14,869 bases of DNA from Sulfurovum sp. (GCA_015493425.1 WGDG01000256.1:1-14869); one strand, 5' to 3'. Numbered from the stretch's first letter, positions 1-6,291 are shown. Made by a program: numbers and translations. Notes: generated by a model from the sequence alone, not told the origin.

Positions 1-48
1 ATAATATTATCCTCTCTCTGTTTTTAGCCGAAACTTTGGCAGGCACCG

Positions 49-1746
49 TTACAGTCTGTCGACCACCTGTATACCGAGTATAGCCAGTCCCTGCTTAATG
101 GTTCTGGCTGTCAAATCTGCAAGCATCAGACGGGAGATACGCGTCTGTTCATCAACTCCCTCTTTGAGTATCGGGTTACGTTCGTAAAAACGCATAAAGA
201 GCGTTACCAACTCGTAGAGATAGGTTGTAATCTGATTGGGTGCCGCATCCTCGGCGGCTTTATTCAATACATCTTCAAAACGCAGCAGCATCACTGCCAA
301 TCTGTGTTCAAGTGTATCTCCAATGATAATTTTACCCTCCACACTTTTACCGTATTTTCTGAAAATACTCTGAATACGGGCATAGGCATACTGCATATAC
401 AGTGACGTATTCCCCTCGAAAGAGAGCATTTTGTCCCAGTCAAAAATATAGTTTGATTCACGGTTGATCGCAAGATCAGCATATTTGACCGCCCCAATAC
501 CCACGATATGTGCAATTTTCTCAAGCTCTTCCTCACTGTAGTTTTCTTTGGAGGTGATTGCTTCTTTGGCACGTACCACTGCTTCGTCAAGCAGATCGAT
601 CAGTTTGACAGTTCCGCCGTCACGCGTCTTGAACGGTTTGCCGTTCTTGTCCATCATGGTACCGAATGCAACATGTTCCAATTTGACATCTTCAGGCACA
701 AATCCTGCTTCTTTGGCAACACGGAAAACCTGTTTGAAGTGGCCGCTCTGACGTGCATCAACCACATAGCTGATACGCTTGGCGCCGAGCACATTGGCAC
801 GATAGTAAAGTGCTGCGAGGTCAGTGGTGGCATAGAGGTAACCGCCGTCACTCTTGCGCACAATGACCGGTACTTCATCACCTTCAAGAAAGACACATTG
901 CGCACCGTCACTCTCCTGCAGCATACCTGCTGTGTCAAGGTCTTCCACAACTTTGGCAAGGGTCTCGTTGTAAAAACTCTCCGCACGGACATCCTCACGG
1001 CTTAGATTGACATCGAGTTTTTCATATACCTCTTCGCAGTGCCCCAGAGAAATATCGATGAATTTTTTCCAGAGCGTCAGACAGTGAGCATCACCGCTTT
1101 GGATCTTAACCACATATTCACGTGCTTTATCGGCAAATGCTTCATCTGCATCAAAACGGCTCTTGGCATCCTTGTAGAACTGTTCAAGGTCTTTAAGCGA
1201 CCCGTTGCCTTCTTCCCCCATCTCTTCGAGATATGCGATGAGCATGCCAAACTGTGTTCCCCAGTCACCGATATGGTTCTGGCGAATCACCTCGTCACCG
1301 AGAAATTCGAGCAGATTGGCCAAAGTGTCACCGATGATTGTCGAACGCAGGTGCCCTACGTGCATCTGCTTGGCCATATTCGGGCCGGAGTAGTCTACAA
1401 CTGCTTTAACAGGAGTACTTCGCATTCCAACGCCAAGTCTGTCATTCTCTTCTGCATTTTGGCAGGCAGCAGCGATCCACTCAGGATTGAGCCATAGGTT
1501 AATAAAACCGGGGCCGGCAATTTCAGCTTTTTGAAGCGTACCGCCGATTTTCAGGTTGTCCAGAATTGTCTGGGCAATCTGGCGCGGATTCTGTTTGAGT
1601 TGTTTGGCAAGTGCCATAGCACCGTTAAACTGATAGTCACCAAACTCCGGTTTGGTCGCTTCGGTTACAGTGATAGGTTCTGCTTCAATGCCAGCATTGG
1701 CAAAAGCGTTTTTAATAAGGGTGTTGACTTCTTCTTTAAGTTTCAT
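49..1746 (-). CDS. argS: Arginyl-tRNA synthetase (class I)
   Basis: Charges tRNA-Arg with arginine in the cytosol. The 565-residue length is normal for the family. In order I see an N-terminal additional domain (about 1-105, with FGDYQFNGAMALAK at 35-48 and IAGPGFINLWL at 76-86), the HIGH-type signature HVGH at 129-132 inside a VDYSGPNMAKQMHVGHLRST context, and the block GKPFKTRDGG at 369-378 in the KMSK-loop position, which lacks a canonical KMSK as in E. coli ArgS. The DALR-type anticodon-binding domain follows from about residue 448 (YMQYAYARI) to the end. The ATG start has GGAA about nine bases upstream. It is last in the chePep-gmk-tatA-argS run, about 95 bases after tatA. Family assignment is certain. 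The oddity is its subtype: the signature region resembles gammaproteobacterial and eukaryotic ArgS, not the SANPTGPLHIGH type I recall for Helicobacter and Campylobacter. Confidence 0.97.
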   Translation of the reverse strand: MKLKEEVNTLIKNAFANAGIEAEPITVTEATKPEFGDYQFNGAMALAKQLKQNPRQIAQTILDNLKIGGTLQKAEIAGPGFINLWLNPEWIAAACQNAEENDRLGVGMRSTPVKAVVDYSGPNMAKQMHVGHLRSTIIGDTLANLLEFLGDEVIRQNHIGDWGTQFGMLIAYLEEMGEEGNGSLKDLEQFYKDAKSRFDADEAFADKAREYVVKIQSGDAHCLTLWKKFIDISLGHCEEVYEKLDVNLSREDVRAESFYNETLAKVVEDLDTAGMLQESDGAQCVFLEGDEVPVIVRKSDGGYLYATTDLAALYYRANVLGAKRISYVVDARQSGHFKQVFRVAKEAGFVPEDVKLEHVAFGTMMDKNGKPFKTRDGGTVKLIDLLDEAVVRAKEAITSKENYSEEELEKIAHIVGIGAVKYADLAINRESNYIFDWDKMLSFEGNTSLYMQYAYARIQSIFRKYGKSVEGKIIIGDTLEHRLAVMLLRFEDVLNKAAEDAAPNQITTYLYELVTLFMRFYERNPILKEGVDEQTRISRLMLADLTARTIKQGLAILGIQVVDRL

Positions 1747-1810
1747 GCATGATTCCGAAAATTGTTTTTGTTAAACTGTATGGAGAGTGCAAATGCACAG
1801 GAGGGGTTTA

Positions 1811-1837
1811 CGACGCTCGGCGCTTTGCGCCACGTCG
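1811..1837. other. GC-rich hairpin between tatA and argS
   Basis: Interrupted inverted repeat beginning three bases beyond the tatA stop codon. CGACG (1811-1815) pairs with CGTCG (1833-1837), and inside it GGCGC (1819-1823) pairs with GCGCC (1827-1831) across a TTT loop, leaving a small asymmetric bulge. There is no T-run after it in either direction, so it is not a standard intrinsic terminator. It could protect the upstream mRNA end, attenuate readthrough into argS, or be a processing site. Structure is read directly; function is inference. Confidence 0.5.
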
Positions 1838-1840
1838 CTA

Positions 1841-2068
1841 TTACGCGTTTTCGCTCTTTTTCTCTTCGCTCTTTGTCTCGACCTGCTTCTCTTCACTCTG
1901 AGCGATCTCTTTGACATCTTCTTTCTCTTCTTCCTCTTTCATGGCACCCTTGAACTCTTTGATACCCTTACCCATTCCTTTTGCAAGTTCTGGTATTTTT
2001 TTTGCTCCAAAAAGCAGTACAACGATCGCCAATACAATCAAAAGTTCCGGCATACTTGGCATACCCAT
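1841..2068 (-). CDS. tatA: Sec-independent protein translocase subunit TatA
   Basis: Inner-membrane subunit that forms the pore-like assembly of the twin-arginine translocase, which exports folded, often cofactor-bearing proteins. The 75-residue product has the full TatA pattern: a short N-terminal transmembrane helix (about 7-20), the hinge F20-G21, then an amphipathic helix beginning AKKIPELAKGMGKGIKEFK (22-40) and a highly charged Glu/Lys-rich cytoplasmic tail. I start at the ATG at 2066-2068, because AAAGGA lies six bases upstream; an in-frame TTG two codons earlier would abut that ribosome site. It has its own likely promoter (-10 at 2115-2120), 70 bases after gmk. TatB/TatE are alternatives within the family, but the length and FGxKKxPELA context fit TatA. 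Confidence 0.93.
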   Translation of the reverse strand: MGMPSMPELLIVLAIVVLLFGAKKIPELAKGMGKGIKEFKGAMKEEEEKEDVKEIAQSEEKQVETKSEEKKSENA

Positions 2069-2114
2069 AGTCAATCCTTTGAACTCGTTACCGAGTGTTG
2101 TTAAAATTTGAATA

Positions 2115-2120
2115 ATTATA
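2115..2120 (-). promoter_or_regulatory. Likely -10 box for tatA-argS
   Basis: A perfect TATAAT on the minus strand in an AT-rich stretch between gmk and tatA, about 47 bases before the tatA ATG. There is no convincing -35, which is usual for the main sigma factor of Campylobacterota. It lies inside an imperfect AT-rich palindrome (2104-2129, AAATTT at both ends). It would let tatA and argS be transcribed independently of chePep-gmk. Confidence 0.5.
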
Positions 2121-2138
2121 CTTAAATTTGTTTAAGCC

Positions 2139-2759
2139 CTACTGCATCCACTGGGCAATGAACGCTTCTTCCTCTTCTCTGCTCTGCTTCAGTCTTGCCG
2201 CTTTGGCGACAATCACGAATTCTTTTGCAGCTTCTTCCACAGTGTCATTGATGATCGTAAAGTCATATTCTCCCAATGCCAGAATTTCATCTTTGGCATT
2301 TCTGATACGCTGATCGATCACCTCCATACTGTCCGTACTTCGGGAACGGAGCCGCTTTTCAAGTTCCCTGAGTGTCGGGGGCGTAATGAATGCTGAAGTA
2401 GTGATGTCATTCATTTTGGCACGCACCAGCCGATGTCCCTGCACGTCTATATCGAAAATGACCAGTTTTCCCGCTTCCAGCGCCTCTCTTACAGGTTTGA
2501 GTGACGTACCGTAATAATTGCCGTGTACCTGTGCATACTCCAAAAAGTTGCCTGCTTTGATGTCTTCTTCAAACTCCTCTTTGGTAACAAAAAAATACTC
2601 TCTACCATTCTGTTCACCCTCTCGGGGTGCTCTGGTCGTTGTAGAGATAGAAAAATAATATTCACCTATTTCCGGAGCGGCCGCATTAATAATGGTACTC
2701 TTTCCCGCACCGCTTGGCCCCGAAAGTACCAAAATGGCTCCTCTTTTTTTTCTACTCAT
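2139..2759 (-). CDS. gmk: Guanylate kinase
   Basis: Phosphorylates GMP to GDP with ATP in the cytosol, feeding GTP, dGTP and (p)ppGpp pools. The 206-residue length is typical. The N-terminal P-loop GPSGAGKS is at 14-21. The GMP-binding region follows, with STTTRAPREGEQNGREYFF (39-57) and YAQVHGNYYGT (75-85) matching the family signatures, then IDVQG around residue 113 and the lid region RLRSRSTD. The ATG overlaps the chePep stop by one base (TAATG), and AAGGA sits nine bases upstream inside the chePep end, so translation is probably coupled. An A8 run occupies codons 3-6. No anomaly in catalytic motifs. Confidence 0.97.
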   Translation of the reverse strand: MSRKKRGAILVLSGPSGAGKSTIINAAAPEIGEYYFSISTTTRAPREGEQNGREYFFVTKEEFEEDIKAGNFLEYAQVHGNYYGTSLKPVREALEAGKLVIFDIDVQGHRLVRAKMNDITTSAFITPPTLRELEKRLRSRSTDSMEVIDQRIRNAKDEILALGEYDFTIINDTVEEAAKEFVIVAKAARLKQSREEEEAFIAQWMQ

Positions 2760-3631
2760 TACACGTCGTCCTTAAATTTAATAGAAATATGCACTTCCGC
2801 ATTTTTTAACAGCTTTTTGATCTGTTTGGGTTTCATATTCTCAATCGCGGCAAGCAGTGCCTCTTCAAAAGTATAAACGTCTTCTTTCTGCTTCTTTTTT
2901 TTCTTTTTGCGTTTCTTCTCTTTTTTTTCAGTTTTCGCCGGTTCTTTGCCACTGAGTGATTCTATGATCTCCTCTTCGGCAACGATCTCCAGTCCGTCCT
3001 CTTCAAGCTTCCGGGTAATCACTTCGACTTTTCGCGCTTCATAATCTGTATCTTCCTCTTCCAAAGGGGAAATTTCTTCATCACTCTCTTCAAGCAGTGC
3101 TTTAATCTGTTCGATTTCATGACTGTCAAGTACTTTGGGAGACGGTTCTTCCTCTCCACCATCTATTAACGGAACCTCTTCGTCATTTTCCTCCCCAGAA
3201 GCAGCAAGCGGAAAAATAAAATGCTCGTCATCCGATGTTTCACACTTTTCTTCTTCTGCTGTTTTGACACATACATCATCCGGGACTTCTTCTGGAAGAG
3301 GTGTGTGGAGCTGAAGCTTTGATACTTCATCGATGACTGCCTGTATCTGTGAAGGCAAAAACGGTTTTTTGATCACATAGTCAAAAGCACCGCCAACCTC
3401 TTCCCCGCTGTCTCTTCGGGAAAAGAAAACAATTTTTCCAGTATCAAGTGCATCAAGAAAAGCTGCTGTTTCACCGTCATAGGAAGCATCATCGACAAAA
3501 ATAATATCGTATGTGGTATCACCTGCGTCAGAAATGTCCGGAACTTCCCGAAAAGTGATTGTATCATCACGCATACAGAGGGCGACAAGACGTGAAACTA
3601 CTGGATTGGTATTGAGCAGCAGGATATTCAT
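2759..3631 (-). CDS. chePep: ChePep-like polar chemotaxis protein (receiver + acidic linker)
   Basis: A 290-residue protein in three parts. Residues 1-105 have a CheY-like receiver pattern: first strand NILLLNTNP, the candidate phospho-acceptor D47/D48 after IIFV, S71 at the end of the fourth strand, and K89-P90 at the end of the fifth. Residues about 110-245 are low complexity, first Glu/Asp-rich and then a Lys block (RKKKKKKQ near 241-248). Residues about 252-290 form a compact C-terminal segment beginning VYTFEEALLAAIENM. This architecture, immediately upstream of gmk, is that of H. pylori HP0322 (poly-E-rich protein, ChePep) and C. jejuni Cj1178c, described as flagellar-pole proteins controlling chemotaxis in this phylum. 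The acidic pair expected after the first strand is absent (N7-T8-N9), so normal phosphorylation is doubtful. CGGAG lies six bases before the ATG. Assignment rests on architecture and synteny, not alignment. Confidence 0.8.
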   Translation of the reverse strand: MNILLLNTNPVVSRLVALCMRDDTITFREVPDISDAGDTTYDIIFVDDASYDGETAAFLDALDTGKIVFFSRRDSGEEVGGAFDYVIKKPFLPSQIQAVIDEVSKLQLHTPLPEEVPDDVCVKTAEEEKCETSDDEHFIFPLAASGEENDEEVPLIDGGEEEPSPKVLDSHEIEQIKALLEESDEEISPLEEEDTDYEARKVEVITRKLEEDGLEIVAEEEIIESLSGKEPAKTEKKEKKRKKKKKKQKEDVYTFEEALLAAIENMKPKQIKKLLKNAEVHISIKFKDDV

Positions 3632-3657
3632 ATAGTACTCCGGAATAGATTGGTATT

Positions 3658-3663
3658 ATTATA
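3658..3663 (-). promoter_or_regulatory. Likely -10 box for chePep-gmk
   Basis: TATAAT on the minus strand in the context TTTATCTTATAATAATA, 27 bases before the chePep ATG and about 24 bases after the tRNA-Arg 3' end. No -35 is evident. Readthrough from the tRNA promoter could also supply transcripts. Confidence 0.5.
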
Positions 3664-3686
3664 AGATAAATGTGGTTAGAAAGACG

Positions 3687-3763
3687 TGGTACACTCTACA
3701 GGATTCGAACCTGTGACCTTCGGTACCGCAAACCGATGCTCTATCCAGCTAAGCTAAGAGTGC
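3687..3763 (-). tRNA. tRNA-Arg, anticodon GCG, CCA encoded
   Basis: A 77-base cloverleaf on the minus strand. The acceptor GCACTCT pairs with AGAGTGT, with G1-U72 as the only wobble. The D arm is GCTT...GAGC with loop AGCTGGATA. The anticodon stem is TCGGT/ACCGA with loop TTGCGGT, giving anticodon GCG. The variable loop is AGGTC and the T arm is ACAGG-TTCGAAT-CCTGT, followed by A73 and an encoded CCA. C35 and A20, known arginine identity elements, are present. It reads CGC and CGU. Most bacteria decode these with an ACG tRNA edited to inosine, so G34 is notable. Confidence 0.93.
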
Positions 3764-3796
3764 ACTTTTGAAGTTACTGCGATATTTGGTGAGCGA

Positions 3797-3802
3797 ATTG
3801 TA
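3797..3802 (-). promoter_or_regulatory. Likely -10 box for tRNA-Arg
   Basis: TACAAT on the minus strand, preceded by a T7 run (TTTTTTTGCTACAAT), the T-rich upstream arrangement typical of Campylobacterota promoters. It lies about 33 bases before the tRNA 5' end, leaving a leader of roughly 25 bases. Confidence 0.5.
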
Positions 3803-3804
3803 GC

Positions 3805-3832
3805 AAAAAAAGCTTTATTTTTCAAGTAGCTT
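3805..3832 (-). terminator. Weak terminator-like hairpin at the end of the glycosylase gene
   Basis: On the minus strand AAGCT (3832-3828) can pair with AGCTT (3814-3810) across a 13-base loop that includes the stop codon region, followed by a short T-run (to 3805). The five-base AT-rich stem is weak, and the same T-run may instead be part of the tRNA promoter. Confidence 0.25.
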
Positions 3833-4516
3833 CATCGGACCGAAAAGTTTCAGTGCCTTTTCATTGCTGATAAAGGTATGATTGTAAGGATGTTCCAGTT
3901 CGGTTGTTTCAAAATCTGCAAGGTTCAGAGACTTCCTAAGTGCCTTTGCATGTGTACCAAACAGAATCAGTGTCGGGGCATCTTCTCTTAGGGCATTTAG
4001 CAGGTATTGCATAAAAGGCTGCCATGCTTTGATGTGTTTTGACGAACTCCGCTTGTCCGTAAAGACAAGAGCAGTGTTAAGCAGCAGGACACCGTTCTTT
4101 TCAAAGTTATGGCGAAGTTCAAGCATAGAGTCAATCAGCATACTTTTATCTACCGATGCAATGGCTTTCTGTGATGTATCCTGTACATCAAGATCACCTC
4201 GTGCCACCAGTGCCATTTTAATAAAATTCCGCAGAGACGTGGCACGGTTGACCTCTTTGCTTAGTCCGCTTTCAGAAAAGAGTCTTTTCACTTTCTCGTC
4301 AATGAAAGCGTACCCGCCTGCACTCTCCTCTCTCGGATAGGGATCCTGCCCAAATAGAATGTAGCGTACTTTGTTTCGTGGGAGGGTTTTGAAAGCATTG
4401 AAGTAATTGGCTTTGTTTGGGAAGTAGCCGTTATCTTCCTCGAGAAACGCACGATATGCTTCATCGAGTGCAGCATATGCGCCTTCAATGATCTCCTGCC
4501 AGCTATGATGGGGCAT
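3815..4516 (-). CDS. Divergent uracil-DNA glycosylase-like protein
   Basis: Probably removes uracil or a related lesion from DNA in base-excision repair. Numbering from the chosen start (233 residues), it shares with family 1 UDG the stretch GYFPNKANYFNAFKTLP (30-46), motif A GQDPYP (56-61) with the candidate catalytic D58, VLLLNTALVF (143-152) with the uracil-recognition Asn N147, and H209-P210 in the position of motif B. Departures: motif A ends in P, not H, and motif B is HPYNHTF, not HPSPLS, so the DNA-intercalating leucine loop is changed. I chose the ATG at 4514-4516; an upstream in-frame TTG at 4537 lacks a ribosome site. It overlaps the preceding gene by 14 bases. A canonical Ung may exist elsewhere in the genome, making this a paralogue. 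Fold assignment is fairly sure; activity is inference. Confidence 0.75.
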   Translation of the reverse strand: MPHHSWQEIIEGAYAALDEAYRAFLEEDNGYFPNKANYFNAFKTLPRNKVRYILFGQDPYPREESAGGYAFIDEKVKRLFSESGLSKEVNRATSLRNFIKMALVARGDLDVQDTSQKAIASVDKSMLIDSMLELRHNFEKNGVLLLNTALVFTDKRSSSKHIKAWQPFMQYLLNALREDAPTLILFGTHAKALRKSLNLADFETTELEHPYNHTFISNEKALKLFGPMKLLEK

Positions 4517-4838
4517 GTTCTTTTTTGATCCTGTCAAACTTGATAATCAGCAGCACTTTGCTCTCCGGAATTCCCAGTGCTTCGGAGACCTGTGCAACCG
4601 TTTTGCCCTCTTCTACCAGTTTCATCACATCACCGTGCATCGAAAAATTCTCGATAACATCTTTAACCGCCACACGTGACGCTTGCAGGTTGTCGATAGT
4701 TTTATCTTTCACGGCAATAATCTCGTCAGATTTTTTCTTCGCCTCTTTCAACTCTTTATTGCTGCTGTAACAGACCATCAGCATGACCAATTCTATGACG
4801 ACCGCTGCTGCCAGCAGCCAAACTACCGTTTCACCCAT
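4503..4838 (-). CDS. Small membrane-anchored protein with HTH-like C-terminus
   Basis: Function not recognised. The 111-residue protein has one N-terminal hydrophobic helix (about 5-23, uncleaved by appearance), then a charged, probably coiled-coil segment (27-65, rich in Lys, Glu and Asp with KELKEAKKKSDEI), and a C-terminal segment (69-104) whose pattern EEGKTVAQVSEALGIPESKV resembles a helix-turn-helix of the kind found in small recombinase- or sigma-like domains. It could tether a DNA- or protein-binding module to the membrane. The ATG follows the prenyltransferase stop directly (TAAATG), with a near-perfect GGAGGTGA five bases upstream, so strong coupled translation is likely. It overlaps the glycosylase start by 14 bases. 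Being a real gene is well supported by coupling, ribosome site and composition; the HTH reading is by eye only. Confidence 0.8.
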   Translation of the reverse strand: MGETVVWLLAAAVVIELVMLMVCYSSNKELKEAKKKSDEIIAVKDKTIDNLQASRVAVKDVIENFSMHGDVMKLVEEGKTVAQVSEALGIPESKVLLIIKFDRIKKEHAPS

Positions 4839-5714
4839 TTACATCACCTCCAATATGATCAAGATCAAAAAAACAAACCCCAAATAGCCGTTCACCGTAA
4901 AAAATGCCCTGTCTATCTTTGTAAAATCTTTGTTGACAAGGTAATGTTCGTATCCAAGCATAAGTGCCGAAAAGACCACCGCTGTTTTTGCCCATATGCC
5001 AAGCCCTGCAGAGAGAACGAATGCCCACCAGAAAAGCACTGTCAACAGATGGAATACTCTCGCAATACGCATGGTATTGGTAGCACCAAAACGCGAAGGG
5101 ACAGAATGCAGATTGTGTGCTTTGTCAAACGCCATGTCCTGCAATGAATAAAGCAGATCAAATCCCGCTACCCAGAACATTACGCCCGCTGCCAGAAGCA
5201 CCGACCACCAGGGGATGGTACCAAGCACGGCAATGGCTCCGGCTATGGGGGCAAGTCCGAGACTCACTCCCAAAATGAGGTGTGCCAATGCCGAGAAGCG
5301 TTTGAAAAGCGTATAGGCTCCCAATACAATCAGAATGGGTACAGAGAGTTTGAATGCAAGAGTGTTAATAAAATATGCCACCATCACAAAGGCTGAAGCA
5401 TTAAGCAGAATAAAGCCGATCATCTGTGTTGAAGTTACTCTGCCGTCTACGGAGGGACGGTTCTTCGTTCTTGGGTTGAGTCTGTCAATATCTCTGTCAA
5501 GGTAGCGGTTGACGCCCATAGCAAAGTTGCGTGCACTGACCGCGGCAAGGGTACCCAGCAGTAGCAGTCTCCAGCCAAACCATCCGTCAGCTGCTACCAG
5601 CATCGCAATAAAAATAAACGGCAGCGAAAAGACCGAATGCTGAAACATCACCAGTTCCGAGAAGTCTCTCAGTTTCTGGCCAATACCATCCCTTTTTATC
5701 TCTTCACGTTTCAC
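4839..5714 (-). CDS. mqnP: UbiA-family prenyltransferase, probably MqnP (menaquinone synthesis)
   Basis: Integral-membrane enzyme that attaches a polyprenyl chain to an aromatic acceptor. The 291-residue product has multiple transmembrane helices and both aspartate-rich motifs: N69-x3-D73-x3-D77 within NRYLDRDIDRLNPRT, and D186-x6-D193-x3-D197 within DLLYSLQDMAFDKAH. These bind the prenyl diphosphate through magnesium. The sequence type is that of 4-hydroxybenzoate prenyltransferases; Campylobacterota make menaquinone by the futalosine route, where this homologue is MqnP, acting on 1,4-dihydroxy-6-naphthoate. That substrate is inferred from phylum, not seen. The start is GTG at 5712-5714 with AAGGG six bases upstream. 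It lies 16 bases after pssA, in the same run, and its product would feed the quinone pool used by the complex I encoded further right. Confidence 0.85.
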   Translation of the reverse strand: MKREEIKRDGIGQKLRDFSELVMFQHSVFSLPFIFIAMLVAADGWFGWRLLLLGTLAAVSARNFAMGVNRYLDRDIDRLNPRTKNRPSVDGRVTSTQMIGFILLNASAFVMVAYFINTLAFKLSVPILIVLGAYTLFKRFSALAHLILGVSLGLAPIAGAIAVLGTIPWWSVLLAAGVMFWVAGFDLLYSLQDMAFDKAHNLHSVPSRFGATNTMRIARVFHLLTVLFWWAFVLSAGLGIWAKTAVVFSALMLGYEHYLVNKDFTKIDRAFFTVNGYLGFVFLILIILEVM

Positions 5715-5730
5715 GCTTCACCCTTTACTA

Positions 5731-6291
5731 TCATGGGTGCGGTATTTTCAGTTTGGAATTTAGCGACCATGCAATGACCAGTACCAGCACAGCAACGATA
5801 TAGCCGTTTGTCAACACACCATAAGCAGTCAGTAAGTAGACAAGCCAGAGCAGAATTGCACCAAGCGGTGTCGGGACACCCTCAAAATATTTAGCAACTT
5901 CCCCTGCATCAACTTTCAGGTTGAACTCGACAAGCCGTCGAAGTCCGGAAATGATGTACCAGATAAAAACAAGTCCGAGTATGACTTCTGCTGTTCCGGA
6001 GAGCCCTGTGTAATATTTGACTGCATAAAAAAGCAAAAAAGCGGGCATCACCACGAAGGAGAGAAAGTCTGCAAAACTGTCAAGCTGGATACCAAACTCT
6101 GTGGAAAGATTATATTTTCTTGCAACCTTTCCGTCCGCAATATCAAATGCACCGGCGATCCAGGCCAGTACAATGGCAGCAAAAAAGTTGTTCTGCTGTA
6201 TCAGGTACATTGCCGCAACACCACATGCAATATTTCCAAACGTAATCAGATTGGCAATATTGAAACGGTTATTTTTATCAAACAGCCCCAT
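5731..6291 (-). CDS. pssA: CDP-diacylglycerol-serine O-phosphatidyltransferase
   Basis: Makes phosphatidylserine from CDP-diacylglycerol and serine at the inner membrane, the first step to phosphatidylethanolamine. The CDP-alcohol phosphatidyltransferase signature is complete: D50-x2-D53-G54-x2-A57-R58-x8-G67-x3-D71-x3-D75. Several hydrophobic helices surround it, and the 186-residue length is in the short bacterial range. I start at the ATG at 6289-6291, with GGAG five bases upstream. An in-frame GTG at 6313-6315 overlaps the likely -10 box region and would make an eight-residue extension. PssA rather than phosphatidylglycerolphosphate synthase is favoured by the N-terminal NIANLITFGNI and overall type; this split is less certain than the family. 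It is first of the minus-strand run and divergent from miaA. Confidence 0.85.
   Translation of the reverse strand: MGLFDKNNRFNIANLITFGNIACGVAAMYLIQQNNFFAAIVLAWIAGAFDIADGKVARKYNLSTEFGIQLDSFADFLSFVVMPAFLLFYAVKYYTGLSGTAEVILGLVFIWYIISGLRRLVEFNLKVDAGEVAKYFEGVPTPLGAILLWLVYLLTAYGVLTNGYIVAVLVLVIAWSLNSKLKIPHP

Noticed and set aside
1..48. Purine-rich AGAGAGAGGA on the minus strand near the left edge, possible ribosome site of a further gene downstream of argS
   Set aside because: No start codon or coding sequence is inside the window, so a gene cannot be supported. No convincing terminator was found here either.
508..1005. Plus-strand open frame of 165 codons opposite argS
   Set aside because: Antisense shadow of the strongly conserved ArgS catalytic region; no ribosome site or family resemblance.
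1787..2104. Plus-strand open frame of about 105 codons opposite tatA
   Set aside because: Its Phe/Leu-rich sequence is the complement of the Glu/Lys-rich TatA tail; tatA itself has a full family match.
2744..2751. A8 run at codons 3-6 of gmk as a phase-variation tract
   Set aside because: Eight A residues encoding Arg-Lys-Lys-Arg near the start of an essential gene is more likely plain base composition.
4516..4537. Upstream TTG start for the glycosylase giving seven more residues
   Set aside because: No ribosome site precedes it, and it would lengthen the overlap with the previous gene; the ATG at 4514-4516 is simpler.
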